The notes beneath the pieces were generated by a model. The model was not told where the DNA came from. It saw only the letters and a program-made list of their open reading frames with translations, and ran no database searches. From NCBI GenBank assembly GCA_013813355.1, contig JACCRT010000030.1:1-46823 (forward strand): 46,823 nt of DNA. The letters are read 5' to 3'. Shown in pieces: positions 27,572-35,258 of this stretch (its first letter is position 1; each line of letters begins with the position of its first letter). The position numbers were made by a program, and so were the translations under genes. This DNA is from Acidobacteriota bacterium. GTDB lineage: Bacteria > Acidobacteriota > Vicinamibacteria > Vicinamibacterales > 2-12-FULL-66-21.

Positions 27572-28243
27572 ATGCTGCCATCAGCGACCGTTGAGAACTA
27601 CCTGAAGGCGCTCTACCAGGCGCAGACACACCTGGCGGAAGAGGACGGGCTGGTGCCTATGGGCCAGCTCGCCTCCGCGCTCGGGGTCGTGCCTGGCACC
27701 GCCACGACGATGGTGAAAACCCTGGCGGAGTCTGGCCTCGTCCGGTACGAGCCGTACGCCGGCGTCAGGCTGACGCCGTCCGGGGAGCGGCTGGCGGCCC
27801 TCGTGCTGCGGCGGCACCGGTTGATCGAGCTCTTCCTGGTGAAAGTCATGGGGATGAGCTGGGCGGAGGTGCATGACGAAGCGGAACACCTGGAGCATGC
27901 CGTGTCAGACCGCCTGATTGACCGGATCGACGAAATGCTCGGGCGTCCGGCGGTCGATCCCCATGGCGACCCGATCCCCGGGCCGGAAGGAACCGTGGAT
28001 CGCCTCGAGTACGAGACGCTGCTGACCTGCCCCCTCAACGCCGACGTGACCGTGCGCCGCGTCAGCGATCAGGACAGTGAGTTTCTGCGCTTCGTGGAAA
28101 GGCAGGACCTCAAGCCTGGCGCTGTCGTGCGCGTCGAGGAGCGCGACCCGGCGGCCGACAGCGTCCGCCTCCGCGGTCAGACCAACCGCGAGATCACGAT
28201 CGGCGCCCGTGCGGCCTCGAAGGTTCTCGTGCAGGCTCGATGA
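27572..28243 (+). CDS. DtxR/MntR-family metal-dependent regulator
   Basis: A protein of 223 residues. The N-terminal winged helix (VENYLKALYQAQ, then VPMGQLASALGVVPGTATTMVKTL) is followed by a metal-binding and dimer domain (RRHRLIELFLVKVMGMSWAEVHDEAEHLEHAVSD, quoted in part) whose His and Glu residues match the DtxR site. A C-terminal FeoA/SH3-like domain (LKPGAVVRVEERDP) completes it. It should repress metal uptake or oxidative genes when Fe(II) or Mn(II) is bound; which metal is not decidable. It is divergent from ubiE across 55 bp, where I see no convincing DtxR box. No metal transporter gene lies nearby. Confidence 0.88.
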   Translation: MLPSATVENYLKALYQAQTHLAEEDGLVPMGQLASALGVVPGTATTMVKTLAESGLVRYEPYAGVRLTPSGERLAALVLRRHRLIELFLVKVMGMSWAEVHDEAEHLEHAVSDRLIDRIDEMLGRPAVDPHGDPIPGPEGTVDRLEYETLLTCPLNADVTVRRVSDQDSEFLRFVERQDLKPGAVVRVEERDPAADSVRLRGQTNREITIGARAASKVLVQAR

Positions 28244-28250
28244 GCACGAA

Positions 28251-28676
28251 TCAGGGATGGGTCGATTCGGACCCGCCGACGCTGTAAGACGCGATCGAGG
28301 AAGGGGTCTCCCAGACCCTCACGGTCACGATATCGAGCCCCTGCTCCCTCCCCTTGTCGAAGATCAGCTTCGCGATCCGCTCGACGGTCGGATTGCTCTC
28401 GAGCAGGTACATCGGCTCGCCCAGCTCGCGCAGCGGGGCGACGAGCGGATCGTCGTGCCGCAGAATCATCTTGTGATCGAGCTCCCGGTCGATCCACCCT
28501 TTGACAATCCGCTTGATGTCGCTGAAGTCCGCGACCATATTCCGGTTGTCGAGCCGGTCGGTTCGCACGTCCACTTCCACGACTGCGTTGTGGCCGTGCG
28601 GGTGCTTGCAGACCCCGTCGTAATCGAGCAGCCGGTGACCGTAACAGAATTCGATGCGCTTGGTGACGAGGTACAT
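28251..28676 (-). CDS. queD: 6-carboxytetrahydropterin synthase (QueD/PTPS family)
   Basis: A protein of 141 residues. The zinc histidines His14, His27 and His29 and the catalytic Cys23 lie in CYGHRLLDYDGVCKHPHGHN. Other kept parts are VADFSDIKRIVKGWID, ELDHKMIL and the substrate Glu in ESNPTVERIAKLIF. QueD turns dihydroneopterin triphosphate into 6-carboxytetrahydropterin for preQ0 and queuosine. I chose ATG 28676; the frame runs open far upstream, but that part overlaps queC in antisense and is not homologous. queC starts only 6 bp away on the other strand. Confidence 0.92.
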   Translation of the reverse strand: MYLVTKRIEFCYGHRLLDYDGVCKHPHGHNAVVEVDVRTDRLDNRNMVADFSDIKRIVKGWIDRELDHKMILRHDDPLVAPLRELGEPMYLLESNPTVERIAKLIFDKGREQGLDIVTVRVWETPSSIASYSVGGSESTHP

Positions 28677-28682
28677 GCCGCG

Positions 28683-29393
28683 ATGGTAGCGGAACGTTCG
28701 AAAGAGGGTCAACACGCGGGTGTTGTCGCGGTGCTCTTCTCGGCGGGCCTCGACAGCGCCGTGCTGCTCGCGCATGCCTCGGCTGGCGCGAGCGCCGTCC
28801 AGCCGCTGTACGTCAGTGTCGGCCTGGCGTGGGAACTGGATGAGCTCGCCGCGGCGGAGCGGCTGGTCCAGTCCGGGGTACTCGGCTCGACGGTCCGCCC
28901 CGTCGTGCCCCTGCGCGTCGACATGCGGGATGAATACCCGGAGGCGCACTGGGCCGTGCGCGGCGATGCCCCGGGCTTCGACACGCCAGATGAGGACGTG
29001 TACCTCGAAGGCCGCAATATCGTGCTGCTCTCGAAGGCCGCCATCTTCATGGCGCGGTCCGGCATCACCCGGGTGATGATCGGACCGCTCGCCGGCAATC
29101 CTTTCCCCGACGCCACCCCGGCGTTCTTCGCCGCGATGCAGCACGCGCTCACCCTGGGGCTTGGGGCGCCAATCAACATAGAAGCGCCGTTTGCGGGGAT
29201 GCGAAAGTCGGACGTGATCCGGCTTGGCCTGTCGCTCGGCGTCCCTCTGGAACTCTCGCTCTCGTGCATGCAGCCGAGCGCCGGTGCTCACTGCGGCCGC
29301 TGCAGCAAATGCCGCGAACGACAGCATGCCTTCGCCGACGGCGGCTTCGCCGATTTCACACGCTACGCGAATCGCGAACCGCTCGGTTCTTGA
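28683..29393 (+). CDS. queC: 7-cyano-7-deazaguanine synthase (QueC-like)
   Basis: A PP-loop ATP pyrophosphatase of 236 residues. The ATP motif is FSAGLDSAVLL (residues 19-29), slightly divergent from the usual SGGxDS. Near the C-terminus, CMQPSAGAHCGRCSKCRERQ carries the four zinc cysteines of QueC. It makes preQ0 from 7-carboxy-7-deazaguanine. The segment LYVSVGLAWELDELAAAERL also fits PP-loop enzymes. Sequence divergence leaves some chance of another PP-loop function, but the adjacent queD supports QueC. The ATG at 28683 is 6 bp from the divergent queD start; the open frame upstream is a shadow. Confidence 0.85.
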   Translation: MVAERSKEGQHAGVVAVLFSAGLDSAVLLAHASAGASAVQPLYVSVGLAWELDELAAAERLVQSGVLGSTVRPVVPLRVDMRDEYPEAHWAVRGDAPGFDTPDEDVYLEGRNIVLLSKAAIFMARSGITRVMIGPLAGNPFPDATPAFFAAMQHALTLGLGAPINIEAPFAGMRKSDVIRLGLSLGVPLELSLSCMQPSAGAHCGRCSKCRERQHAFADGGFADFTRYANREPLGS

Positions 29394-29488
29394 CCACTGA
29401 CGCCCCCGAATTGACACACGGATGAAGGCGGGCGGAACACCGGGCCCGGATCGACGCTCGGGTGCGGCGACACGGTGCGTGCCCCGGC

Positions 29489-30694
29489 TCAATCGCCGGG
29501 CGTACTGGTGCTGGCAGAAGCGGGGCTGACCAGCTCCCCGCCGATTATCGTGTGCACGACCTGCAGGTCTCGATCGAGTACGACGAGGTCAGCGACGGCG
29601 CCAGGGGCGATGGCGCCAAACCCATGCAGGCCGAGGGCCCGGGCCGGTGTCGTCGAACACATGATGGCCGCATCGATCAGGCTGAACCCCATGATCGTCA
29701 CCAGGTTCACGAAAGCACGATCCATCGTCAGCACGCTTCCGGCAATCGTGCCGTCGTCGAGGCGCGCGAGGTCGCCCACCGTGATCCGGCGGCCGCCGAG
29801 AGAAGCCACCGTGCCTGGCGGGAAACCGGAGCCCGCGGTGCCATCGGTGATCGCCAGGACCCCGGACGGTCGCTTCGCGGCAACCGCCATCCGCACCATG
29901 GCCGGGTGGACGTGGACACCGTCGCAGATGATCTCCGCCGCGACTTCCTCGCGTGTCAGCACGGCGCCGGCCAGGCCGGGGGCGCGGTGATCCAGCCGGG
30001 CCATGCGGTTGAACAGGTGCGTGGCGTGCACGGCGCCCGCTTCTATCGCCTCGATCGCCTGCGCGTATGTGGCGCCCGAATGACCGAGCGAAACGCGGTG
30101 GCCGTGCTTCGCCAGGTCCCGGACGAGATCCATCCCGCCTTCGATCTCAGGGGCCAGCGTGACGATTCCGACGTCGGGTCGAGCCGCCGCGATTTCAGCG
30201 AGGATGTCGGCGCCGGAGAACTCGCCGGCCGGCGGGGCGGCCCACGGACGCCTGAGACACTCGACTGGCTGCGCGCCGGTGAAGTCCGGGTTGATGAAGT
30301 TGCTCTCGAGATGTGCGGGCAACACGCGCGCCGCACCGACCGGACGCTCGAGGCGGGCCTGCCTCACGGCAGCGAGCATTGCGCGCAGCGCCCCGGGCGC
30401 ACAGGCCACCGATGTCGGGCAGAAAGCCGTGACGCCATGGCGAGGCAGGCGCCGCGCGATGGTACCGATTGCGTCTTCACCGTCGAGCGTGTCCGTGCCC
30501 CTGATCCCGTGGACGTGCACGTCGATGAACCCGGGGACGACGTAATGGCCGCGCGCGTCGATGTGGGTGGCGCGGGCGTCGACGCTGCGTGGCCCGCTGA
30601 GAATCTGCGCGATACGCGTCCCCTCGACCACGAGCGTCGCGAACTCGAGGATGCGGTCCGGCAGGACGATCGCGGCGCCGGATAGCAGGATCAT
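29489..30694 (-). CDS. nagA: N-acetylglucosamine-6-phosphate deacetylase
   Basis: An amidohydrolase of 401 residues. Metal ligands and catalytic motifs are all visible: DVHVHG (58-63), the Glu in HLESNFINP, SLGHSGATY, GAVHATHLFNRM and the catalytic Asp in ITDGTAGSG. It removes acetate from GlcNAc-6-phosphate in amino-sugar or cell-wall recycling. Its ATG overlaps the stop of the ROK gene (ATGA). Deaminase and transport genes of the usual nag operon are absent here. Confidence 0.93.
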   Translation of the reverse strand: MILLSGAAIVLPDRILEFATLVVEGTRIAQILSGPRSVDARATHIDARGHYVVPGFIDVHVHGIRGTDTLDGEDAIGTIARRLPRHGVTAFCPTSVACAPGALRAMLAAVRQARLERPVGAARVLPAHLESNFINPDFTGAQPVECLRRPWAAPPAGEFSGADILAEIAAARPDVGIVTLAPEIEGGMDLVRDLAKHGHRVSLGHSGATYAQAIEAIEAGAVHATHLFNRMARLDHRAPGLAGAVLTREEVAAEIICDGVHVHPAMVRMAVAAKRPSGVLAITDGTAGSGFPPGTVASLGGRRITVGDLARLDDGTIAGSVLTMDRAFVNLVTIMGFSLIDAAIMCSTTPARALGLHGFGAIAPGAVADLVVLDRDLQVVHTIIGGELVSPASASTSTPGD

Positions 30695-31569
30695 GCGCGG
30701 GCGAGCATCGCGAGGCGGGCGGCGCCGATCGCAATCCCCTCGGCCCCGAGCGGCGAAATCCCGATTCGGATCTGGTCAGCGAGCCCAGGGGGAACCCGCC
30801 TGGCGAACTCCTGGCGAACGGGCTCGAGCAGCAGGTCGCCCGCGGCGGCGATGGACCCGCTCAGCACAATCACCTCGGGATCTATGGCCACGGCAAGGTT
30901 CGCCAGGGCCATGCCGATGTACCTCGCCGTCTCGCGAACGACGGAGATCGACACGCCGTCGCCGCCCCGGGCTCCTTCGAAAACGTGGGCGGCGGTGATC
31001 GAGTCGAGGTCGCCGGCCTGCTGGAGCACGTCCGAGTGGTCGCCGGCCTGGATGCGCCACGACAACCGCCGCGCGATGCCCGCCGCGCTCGCCTCGGCAG
31101 CAAGGCTGCCGAACTTCCGGTAATCCTGGCGCTCGACCGGGTTGAGCGCCAGCCAGGCGGCGGATCCTGCCCGCCCGTGGGCGCCACTCCACGGCTGGCC
31201 GTTCAGGAGAACCCCGGCCAGCACGCGGTCCCCGATGTGGAGGCAGATGACGTGGCGGGCACCCCGCGCCCCGCCGATCCATGCTTCGGCCGTCACGGCA
31301 GCAGCGCCTGGCGTGTGAATGGTCCCCGGTGCCAGGCGTCCGAGTGCCGGCGACCCTGTCCCGAGGTCGTCGGCTGGCGAGTCGAGCTCGACCGCGACGC
31401 CGGCGGCTGCGGCATCGCCGACGAGCGCTTCAAACCCGGGGTCAGGCTCCTCATCACCCGCGTCGCGCGACTCGTACCGGCGCACCACCGTGCCGTCGGC
31501 GTCAACGACCACCGCGCGGGTGAGCGGCGGACGCAACGTCAGGTCGAGCCCGAGGAAATGCTCGGCCAT
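30691..31569 (-). CDS. Degenerate ROK-family protein, probably not an active sugar kinase
   Basis: A protein of 292 residues with the ROK core: VVVDADGTVVRR, AEAWIGGARGARHVICLHIGDRVLAGVLLNGQPW (quoted in part), AVAIDPEVIVLSGSIAAAG and GISPLGAEGIAIGAARL. Key residues are lost. The catalytic Asp of NDANAAA is replaced by TPGAA (86-90). The HGxAGExGH segment reads HGRAGSAAWL (131-140), so the zinc His is missing, and the following CxCGxxGCxE motif is absent. The N-terminal phosphate loop DxGGT reads DLTLRPP. Sandwiched with nagA, it may bind GlcNAc or a related ligand as a sensor rather than phosphorylate it. Its start overlaps the stop of the PIN-like gene (TGATG). Confidence 0.75.
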   Translation of the reverse strand: MAEHFLGLDLTLRPPLTRAVVVDADGTVVRRYESRDAGDEEPDPGFEALVGDAAAAGVAVELDSPADDLGTGSPALGRLAPGTIHTPGAAAVTAEAWIGGARGARHVICLHIGDRVLAGVLLNGQPWSGAHGRAGSAAWLALNPVERQDYRKFGSLAAEASAAGIARRLSWRIQAGDHSDVLQQAGDLDSITAAHVFEGARGGDGVSISVVRETARYIGMALANLAVAIDPEVIVLSGSIAAAGDLLLEPVRQEFARRVPPGLADQIRIGISPLGAEGIAIGAARLAMLARA

Positions 31570-31979
31570 CAGTCCCCCAGCTGCCAGTGCAGCTTGCGCC
31601 CTTCGAGGGGCAACGGCGGAGCGGCATCGGCGCGGAAAAGTTTCTGGTCGGCGTCGGCGAACAGCTGCCGCAATCGGATCTCGTCCGGCGCGCTGAACAC
31701 GATCACACCCGCGCTGTGTTCCGGAGGGAACATGCGATCGTCGATGTAGTCGCGGTCCTGTGTCACCAGGGTGCGGCCCAGTTGCCGGGCGAGCCGATAG
31801 TGCTCGGTGTCGCGGGCCCGCCGGAGGTCCTCATGCTCGAGCACGAACAGGACGTCCCAGCGAAGCGTGGCGCGCATGAAGGTCACGATACCGCTGGGGA
31901 TGTTCGCGTCGGCGTAGATGCGCGGTTCCCGGGCGAGGTCCGGAATGAGCGGCCTCAGTTCCGAAGACAGGGTGCCCAT
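31569..31979 (-). CDS. PIN-like protein (DUF5615-type)
   Basis: A protein of 136 residues. RIYADANIPSGIVTFMR near residue 20 has the first conserved Asp pair of PIN-like nucleases, and LVTQDRDYIDDRMF provides the later acidic cluster; GVIVFSAP follows. This resembles the DUF5615/Mut7-C-like group. Such proteins are often toxins next to a DUF433 antitoxin, but no antitoxin is encoded here. It fits tightly into the operon: 1 nt after the deoxyhypusine-synthase homologue gene and overlapping the ROK start. ATG 31979 is preferred over a longer frame inside the upstream gene. Confidence 0.7.
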   Translation of the reverse strand: MGTLSSELRPLIPDLAREPRIYADANIPSGIVTFMRATLRWDVLFVLEHEDLRRARDTEHYRLARQLGRTLVTQDRDYIDDRMFPPEHSAGVIVFSAPDEIRLRQLFADADQKLFRADAAPPLPLEGRKLHWQLGD

Positions 31980-31980
31980 G

Positions 31981-33135
31981 TCAGCGATGGCGGTCGATCT
32001 CCGGTTGCTGCTCTTCAATCGGGGCGTCACGCGACTCTTTGGCCTGCCGCAGCAGTTCGGCCACCAGTCCGTCCCGCTTGTGGATGAGTGCCTTGCGCGC
32101 GCGGCGGCCCCGCTCCGAGCCGACGACGAACTCGCAGAAGAGCGGAAAGGCGATCGTCGAGTCACAGTACGACACCACGGTGTCTGGCAGCACGCCCGGG
32201 TTCACCTTGCCCCAGCTCACCGCCTCGGCCGGCGTGGCGCCCGACAACCCGCCCCAGACGACCTGGTCGGTCGTGATCTGGATGAAATAGTCGTTGCCCC
32301 CCTTTGGGATGCCATAGACCTCCCAGAGCGTCGGCTGACCCTGAAGGTAGAAGTTCTTCGGCGATCCGCCGCCGAGGATCACGCAGCCGTTCTTCCTGCC
32401 GGCCAGGATGATGGCGCAGACCTCGTTGACGTCCCGGTTGGGATCGATCATCAGCGTGCCCTGGTTCATCAGCTGGTGGTAGGCGATGTTCATGCCGATG
32501 GAGCTGTCGCCGGGCGACGAGGTATAGATGGGCACGCCGGCCTTGGCGGCCTGGGCGAGCACCGAATACTCCTCGGATCCAGGGGTTCGCTCCAGCAAAT
32601 CGAGTCCGAGGCGATAATGGAACTCGGCGCTCGAGAGCGGCCCGGACATCCCCGACCGCACGAGGAAATCACGCACGTAGGCATCGGTCTCGAGCAGCAC
32701 CGTGGCCGGAAAGAGCACGTCGTAGATCCGGATGATTCCCTGTTCGTAGAGCTTGACGTCGTCGAGGAACGGGGAGCCTCGGTGCAGCGTGAAGTTGAGC
32801 GCGTAGTGCAGATCGTGGTACAGGTTTGCGCCCGTGCTGATAAGGAAGTCGACGAGTCCTCGCTCCAACAGCTCGATGATGCAGCCGCCGAGCCCGGCGG
32901 GCGTGAGGGCCCCGGCAATCGTGAGGCCGATTGTCGTATCGTGCTCGGGCTCGAGCATCTTGTCGGTGAAAATGTGACAGGCTTCCGACAAGCGGCCGGC
33001 GTTGAAGGCCTGGAAGCCGTTGTCGATGAGCTCGCGCACCTCGGCGCTGCCCCGTGGCCGGTAGTATTTGATGGGCTTGCCGGTCAGGTAACTCCCGGGG
33101 TTGTGGCCCGGGGAGCCGGGCGCGCGGTGGGGCAC
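31981..33135 (-). CDS. Deoxyhypusine synthase-family protein (bacterial homologue)
   Basis: A protein of 384 residues. The family core is intact: FQAFNAGRLSEACHIF, TIAGALTPAGLGG, STGANLYHDLHYAL, PIYTSSPGDSSIG, ILGGGSPKNFYLQ, ITTDQVVWGGLSGATPAEAVSWGKV (quoted in part), with the catalytic Lys at about residue 310. The eukaryotic enzyme modifies eIF5A using spermidine and NAD. Bacteria lack eIF5A, and bacterial relatives are thought to act in polyamine synthesis such as homospermidine formation. I chose GTG 33135 because GGAGG lies 8 nt upstream; another in-frame GTG at 33174 has no such site. First gene of a four-gene operon. Confidence 0.88.
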   Translation of the reverse strand: MPHRAPGSPGHNPGSYLTGKPIKYYRPRGSAEVRELIDNGFQAFNAGRLSEACHIFTDKMLEPEHDTTIGLTIAGALTPAGLGGCIIELLERGLVDFLISTGANLYHDLHYALNFTLHRGSPFLDDVKLYEQGIIRIYDVLFPATVLLETDAYVRDFLVRSGMSGPLSSAEFHYRLGLDLLERTPGSEEYSVLAQAAKAGVPIYTSSPGDSSIGMNIAYHQLMNQGTLMIDPNRDVNEVCAIILAGRKNGCVILGGGSPKNFYLQGQPTLWEVYGIPKGGNDYFIQITTDQVVWGGLSGATPAEAVSWGKVNPGVLPDTVVSYCDSTIAFPLFCEFVVGSERGRRARKALIHKRDGLVAELLRQAKESRDAPIEEQQPEIDRHR

Positions 33136-33280
33136 TGGACGAACCTCCGAGATGCAGGCGGGGCGTGGCCCCACCGTTTCTGCTTAAGATTAGCACCAGT
33201 TCAAAATTCCTTGACACCGGGGTGGCTGCGGAGCGAACGTAGGCGCCGCTCCACGCTCGGGCGTGCGCAAATGACGGGTG

Positions 33281-33724
33281 ATGCCTGTGACCGGGATTGG
33301 CGTGGAGGGCCTGGCGGTCTGGGTGGCCGCCGCGGCGGCGGCGGCGGGCTCGCTGGCGGGCGTGTTCTTCTGGGTCAAGGGGCGGCGGCTGCCGGGTCCG
33401 CACGTGTTCCGCGCGAGCCGGTTCAGCCGGGGGAATTTCTGGTTTCCGACGCAGGTCTCGGTGGCGCCGACCAGCGTCGTGCACTACACGCCCGAACTCG
33501 TCGGTGGACGCGACCAGTCGATGCACCTGGCGCACGTCGCCTCGGTACTGATCGACCGGAACCTGTTTTTCTCGGACGTGATGATTGAGAGTTCCGGCGG
33601 CGCCAGCCCGATGCGGTGCCACGGACACCGGAAGGCGGACGCCCTGGAAATCAAGCGGCTGATCGAGCATTACCAGTCCGAGTACTACCGCCACCGTGGT
33701 GCCGGCGATCGGCCATCGCCATGA
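33281..33724 (+). CDS. Single-pass membrane protein with PH-like domain
   Basis: A protein of 147 residues. One membrane helix (about residues 8-32) is followed by a short basic linker and a domain that looks like a bacterial pleckstrin-homology fold: FWFPTQVSVAPTSVVHYTPELVG, QSMHLAHVASVLIDRNLFFSDVMIES, SPMRCHGHRKADALEIKRLIEHYQSEYYR, each quoted in part, ending in the capping helix. The active role is unknown. ATG 33281 was chosen; a GTG precedes it directly. Its stop overlaps the start of the sigma-54 activator gene (ATGA), so the two are probably coupled and functionally linked. Confidence 0.65.
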   Translation: MPVTGIGVEGLAVWVAAAAAAAGSLAGVFFWVKGRRLPGPHVFRASRFSRGNFWFPTQVSVAPTSVVHYTPELVGGRDQSMHLAHVASVLIDRNLFFSDVMIESSGGASPMRCHGHRKADALEIKRLIEHYQSEYYRHRGAGDRPSP

Positions 33725-35040
33725 GCGCCGGAGCCGAGAACACGCTTCCAGCCCAGAAGGCGGACCCGCCCGAGGCCGAGGTCCGCTTTCACGCGCTGGT
33801 GCAGTCGCCGCTGCGCTCGGGGCTCCTCCGTTTCTTCTGCGCGCGCGCGCCGGAGTCGTTCGAACTCGAGTCGCTGATGCAGATCTTCGGGCGGATGCGA
33901 CTCGACATCGACAACTGTCTCCGGGAGCTCGTCGGCTTTGGTCTCGCGCGCCGCCTGGAGCTGGAAGACGGGCAGATCCGCTACGGGCTTCAGCCGCCCG
34001 AGGACCCGGCGATCCGAGAGCTGCTCGATGGCTTTCGCGAGCGGCGGGCGACGGTCAGCCACGAGGATCGATCCCCGGCCGTCCAGCGCTTCCGTGAAAT
34101 GATCGGACGCGACGAGAAAATGCTGGTGGTGTTCGAGTGGATTCGCACGGCCGCCAAGTCCGATATCTCGGTACTCATCCTCGGGCCCACGGGCGCCGGC
34201 AAGGAAGTTGTCGGCCGGATGATCCACGAGTTGAGCAGGCGAGGCACGAACCGGTTCCAGGCCGTCAACTGCGCGGCGCTGCCGGATGCGCTCTTCGAAT
34301 CGGAGCTGTTCGGCTACGAGCGGGGAGCCTTTACCGGCGCGCAGGAACGCAAGCAGGGACGCCTGGAACTCGCCGACAAGGGCACGCTGTTCCTGGACGA
34401 GATCGGCGATCTGGCCCTCGTCGCCCAGGCGAAGCTGCTCCGGGCTCTCGAGGAGCGGCGCTTCGAGCGGCTCGGAGGCAACCAGGCCATCGAGGTGGAC
34501 TTCCGCCTCATTTCGTCGACCAATCGTCCCCTCGACCAGCACGTACGCGACACGCGCTTCCGCGAGGATCTGTACTACCGGGTGAACGCCTTCTCCATCC
34601 GGCTTCCCTCGCTGCGCGAGCGCGCGACCGACATCCCCCTCCTCGCGCAACGCTTTCTCTCGCGCTATTGCGCCGCCAACGGCTTGCCCGAGGACGGCAA
34701 GGCGTTCGCGCGGGACGCGGTCGACCGGTTGCTGCACTACCACTGGCCGGGCAATATCCGCGAACTGGAAGGGACGGTGTCGCGCGCCGCGCTCTCCACG
34801 CCCGGGCGGACCATCCGGGCGGCGGATCTCGAGTTCCTGCACGCGCAGGAGGCCCCGGGCCACGGCGCCGGCGGCCGGCTCTCGTCGCTAGCCGACGCCG
34901 AGCGGGCCCACGTCCTGCGCGTACTCCAGGCCGTGAACTGGAACAAGAAGCAGGCAGCCCAGGTCCTCGAGATCAGCCGGGGAACCCTCTACAGGAAGAT
35001 CGTCGAATACGACCTCGAGCGGGAGCAGAAGGAGTCGTGA
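33721..35040 (+). CDS. Sigma-54-dependent transcriptional activator with winged-helix-like N-domain
   Basis: A protein of 439 residues. The N-terminal part (about 18-110) is not a receiver or GAF domain; LRSGLLRFFCARAPESFELESLMQIFG and a following helix pair look like a winged helix, as in MarR- or ArsR-type folds. The AAA+ domain has Walker A GPTGAGKE (about 157-164), the sigma-54 contact loop GAFTGA (about 201-206), Walker B TLFLDEIGDL, STNRPL, and R-finger LRERATDIPLL. A Fis-type HTH ends the protein (NWNKKQAAQVLEISRGTLYRK). It overlaps the PH-like gene by 4 bp. Its targets are unknown. Confidence 0.9.
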   Translation: MSAGAENTLPAQKADPPEAEVRFHALVQSPLRSGLLRFFCARAPESFELESLMQIFGRMRLDIDNCLRELVGFGLARRLELEDGQIRYGLQPPEDPAIRELLDGFRERRATVSHEDRSPAVQRFREMIGRDEKMLVVFEWIRTAAKSDISVLILGPTGAGKEVVGRMIHELSRRGTNRFQAVNCAALPDALFESELFGYERGAFTGAQERKQGRLELADKGTLFLDEIGDLALVAQAKLLRALEERRFERLGGNQAIEVDFRLISSTNRPLDQHVRDTRFREDLYYRVNAFSIRLPSLRERATDIPLLAQRFLSRYCAANGLPEDGKAFARDAVDRLLHYHWPGNIRELEGTVSRAALSTPGRTIRAADLEFLHAQEAPGHGAGGRLSSLADAERAHVLRVLQAVNWNKKQAAQVLEISRGTLYRKIVEYDLEREQKES

Positions 35041-35258
35041 CCGGACCGCCCTGCCTGGCTGCCGCACGGTTGACACCGAGTGGTCCACAATGGAACACTC
35101 CGGCTGCCCAACCTGCGATGACAGATCCCGGACGGCGGTAACTTACCGGCCCGGAACTGACGCGAAAACAGTTAGAATACGGCCATCCAGGGAAATTGCT
35201 GCGTAGCGGCAGCATCATTGCAGCCTGCACCCCCTTCGTGTCCGGCTCCGATCCCATC

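Noticed and set aside
28077-28682. Longer queC with a 200-residue N-terminal extension
   Set aside because: The extension overlaps the DtxR-family gene in another frame and queD in antisense, and QueC proteins begin close to the PP-loop.
35041-35258. Sigma-54 promoter before the subtilase gene, which would make it a target of the adjacent activator
   Set aside because: A TGGC-like stretch is present near 35055, but the required GC element at the right spacing is missing.
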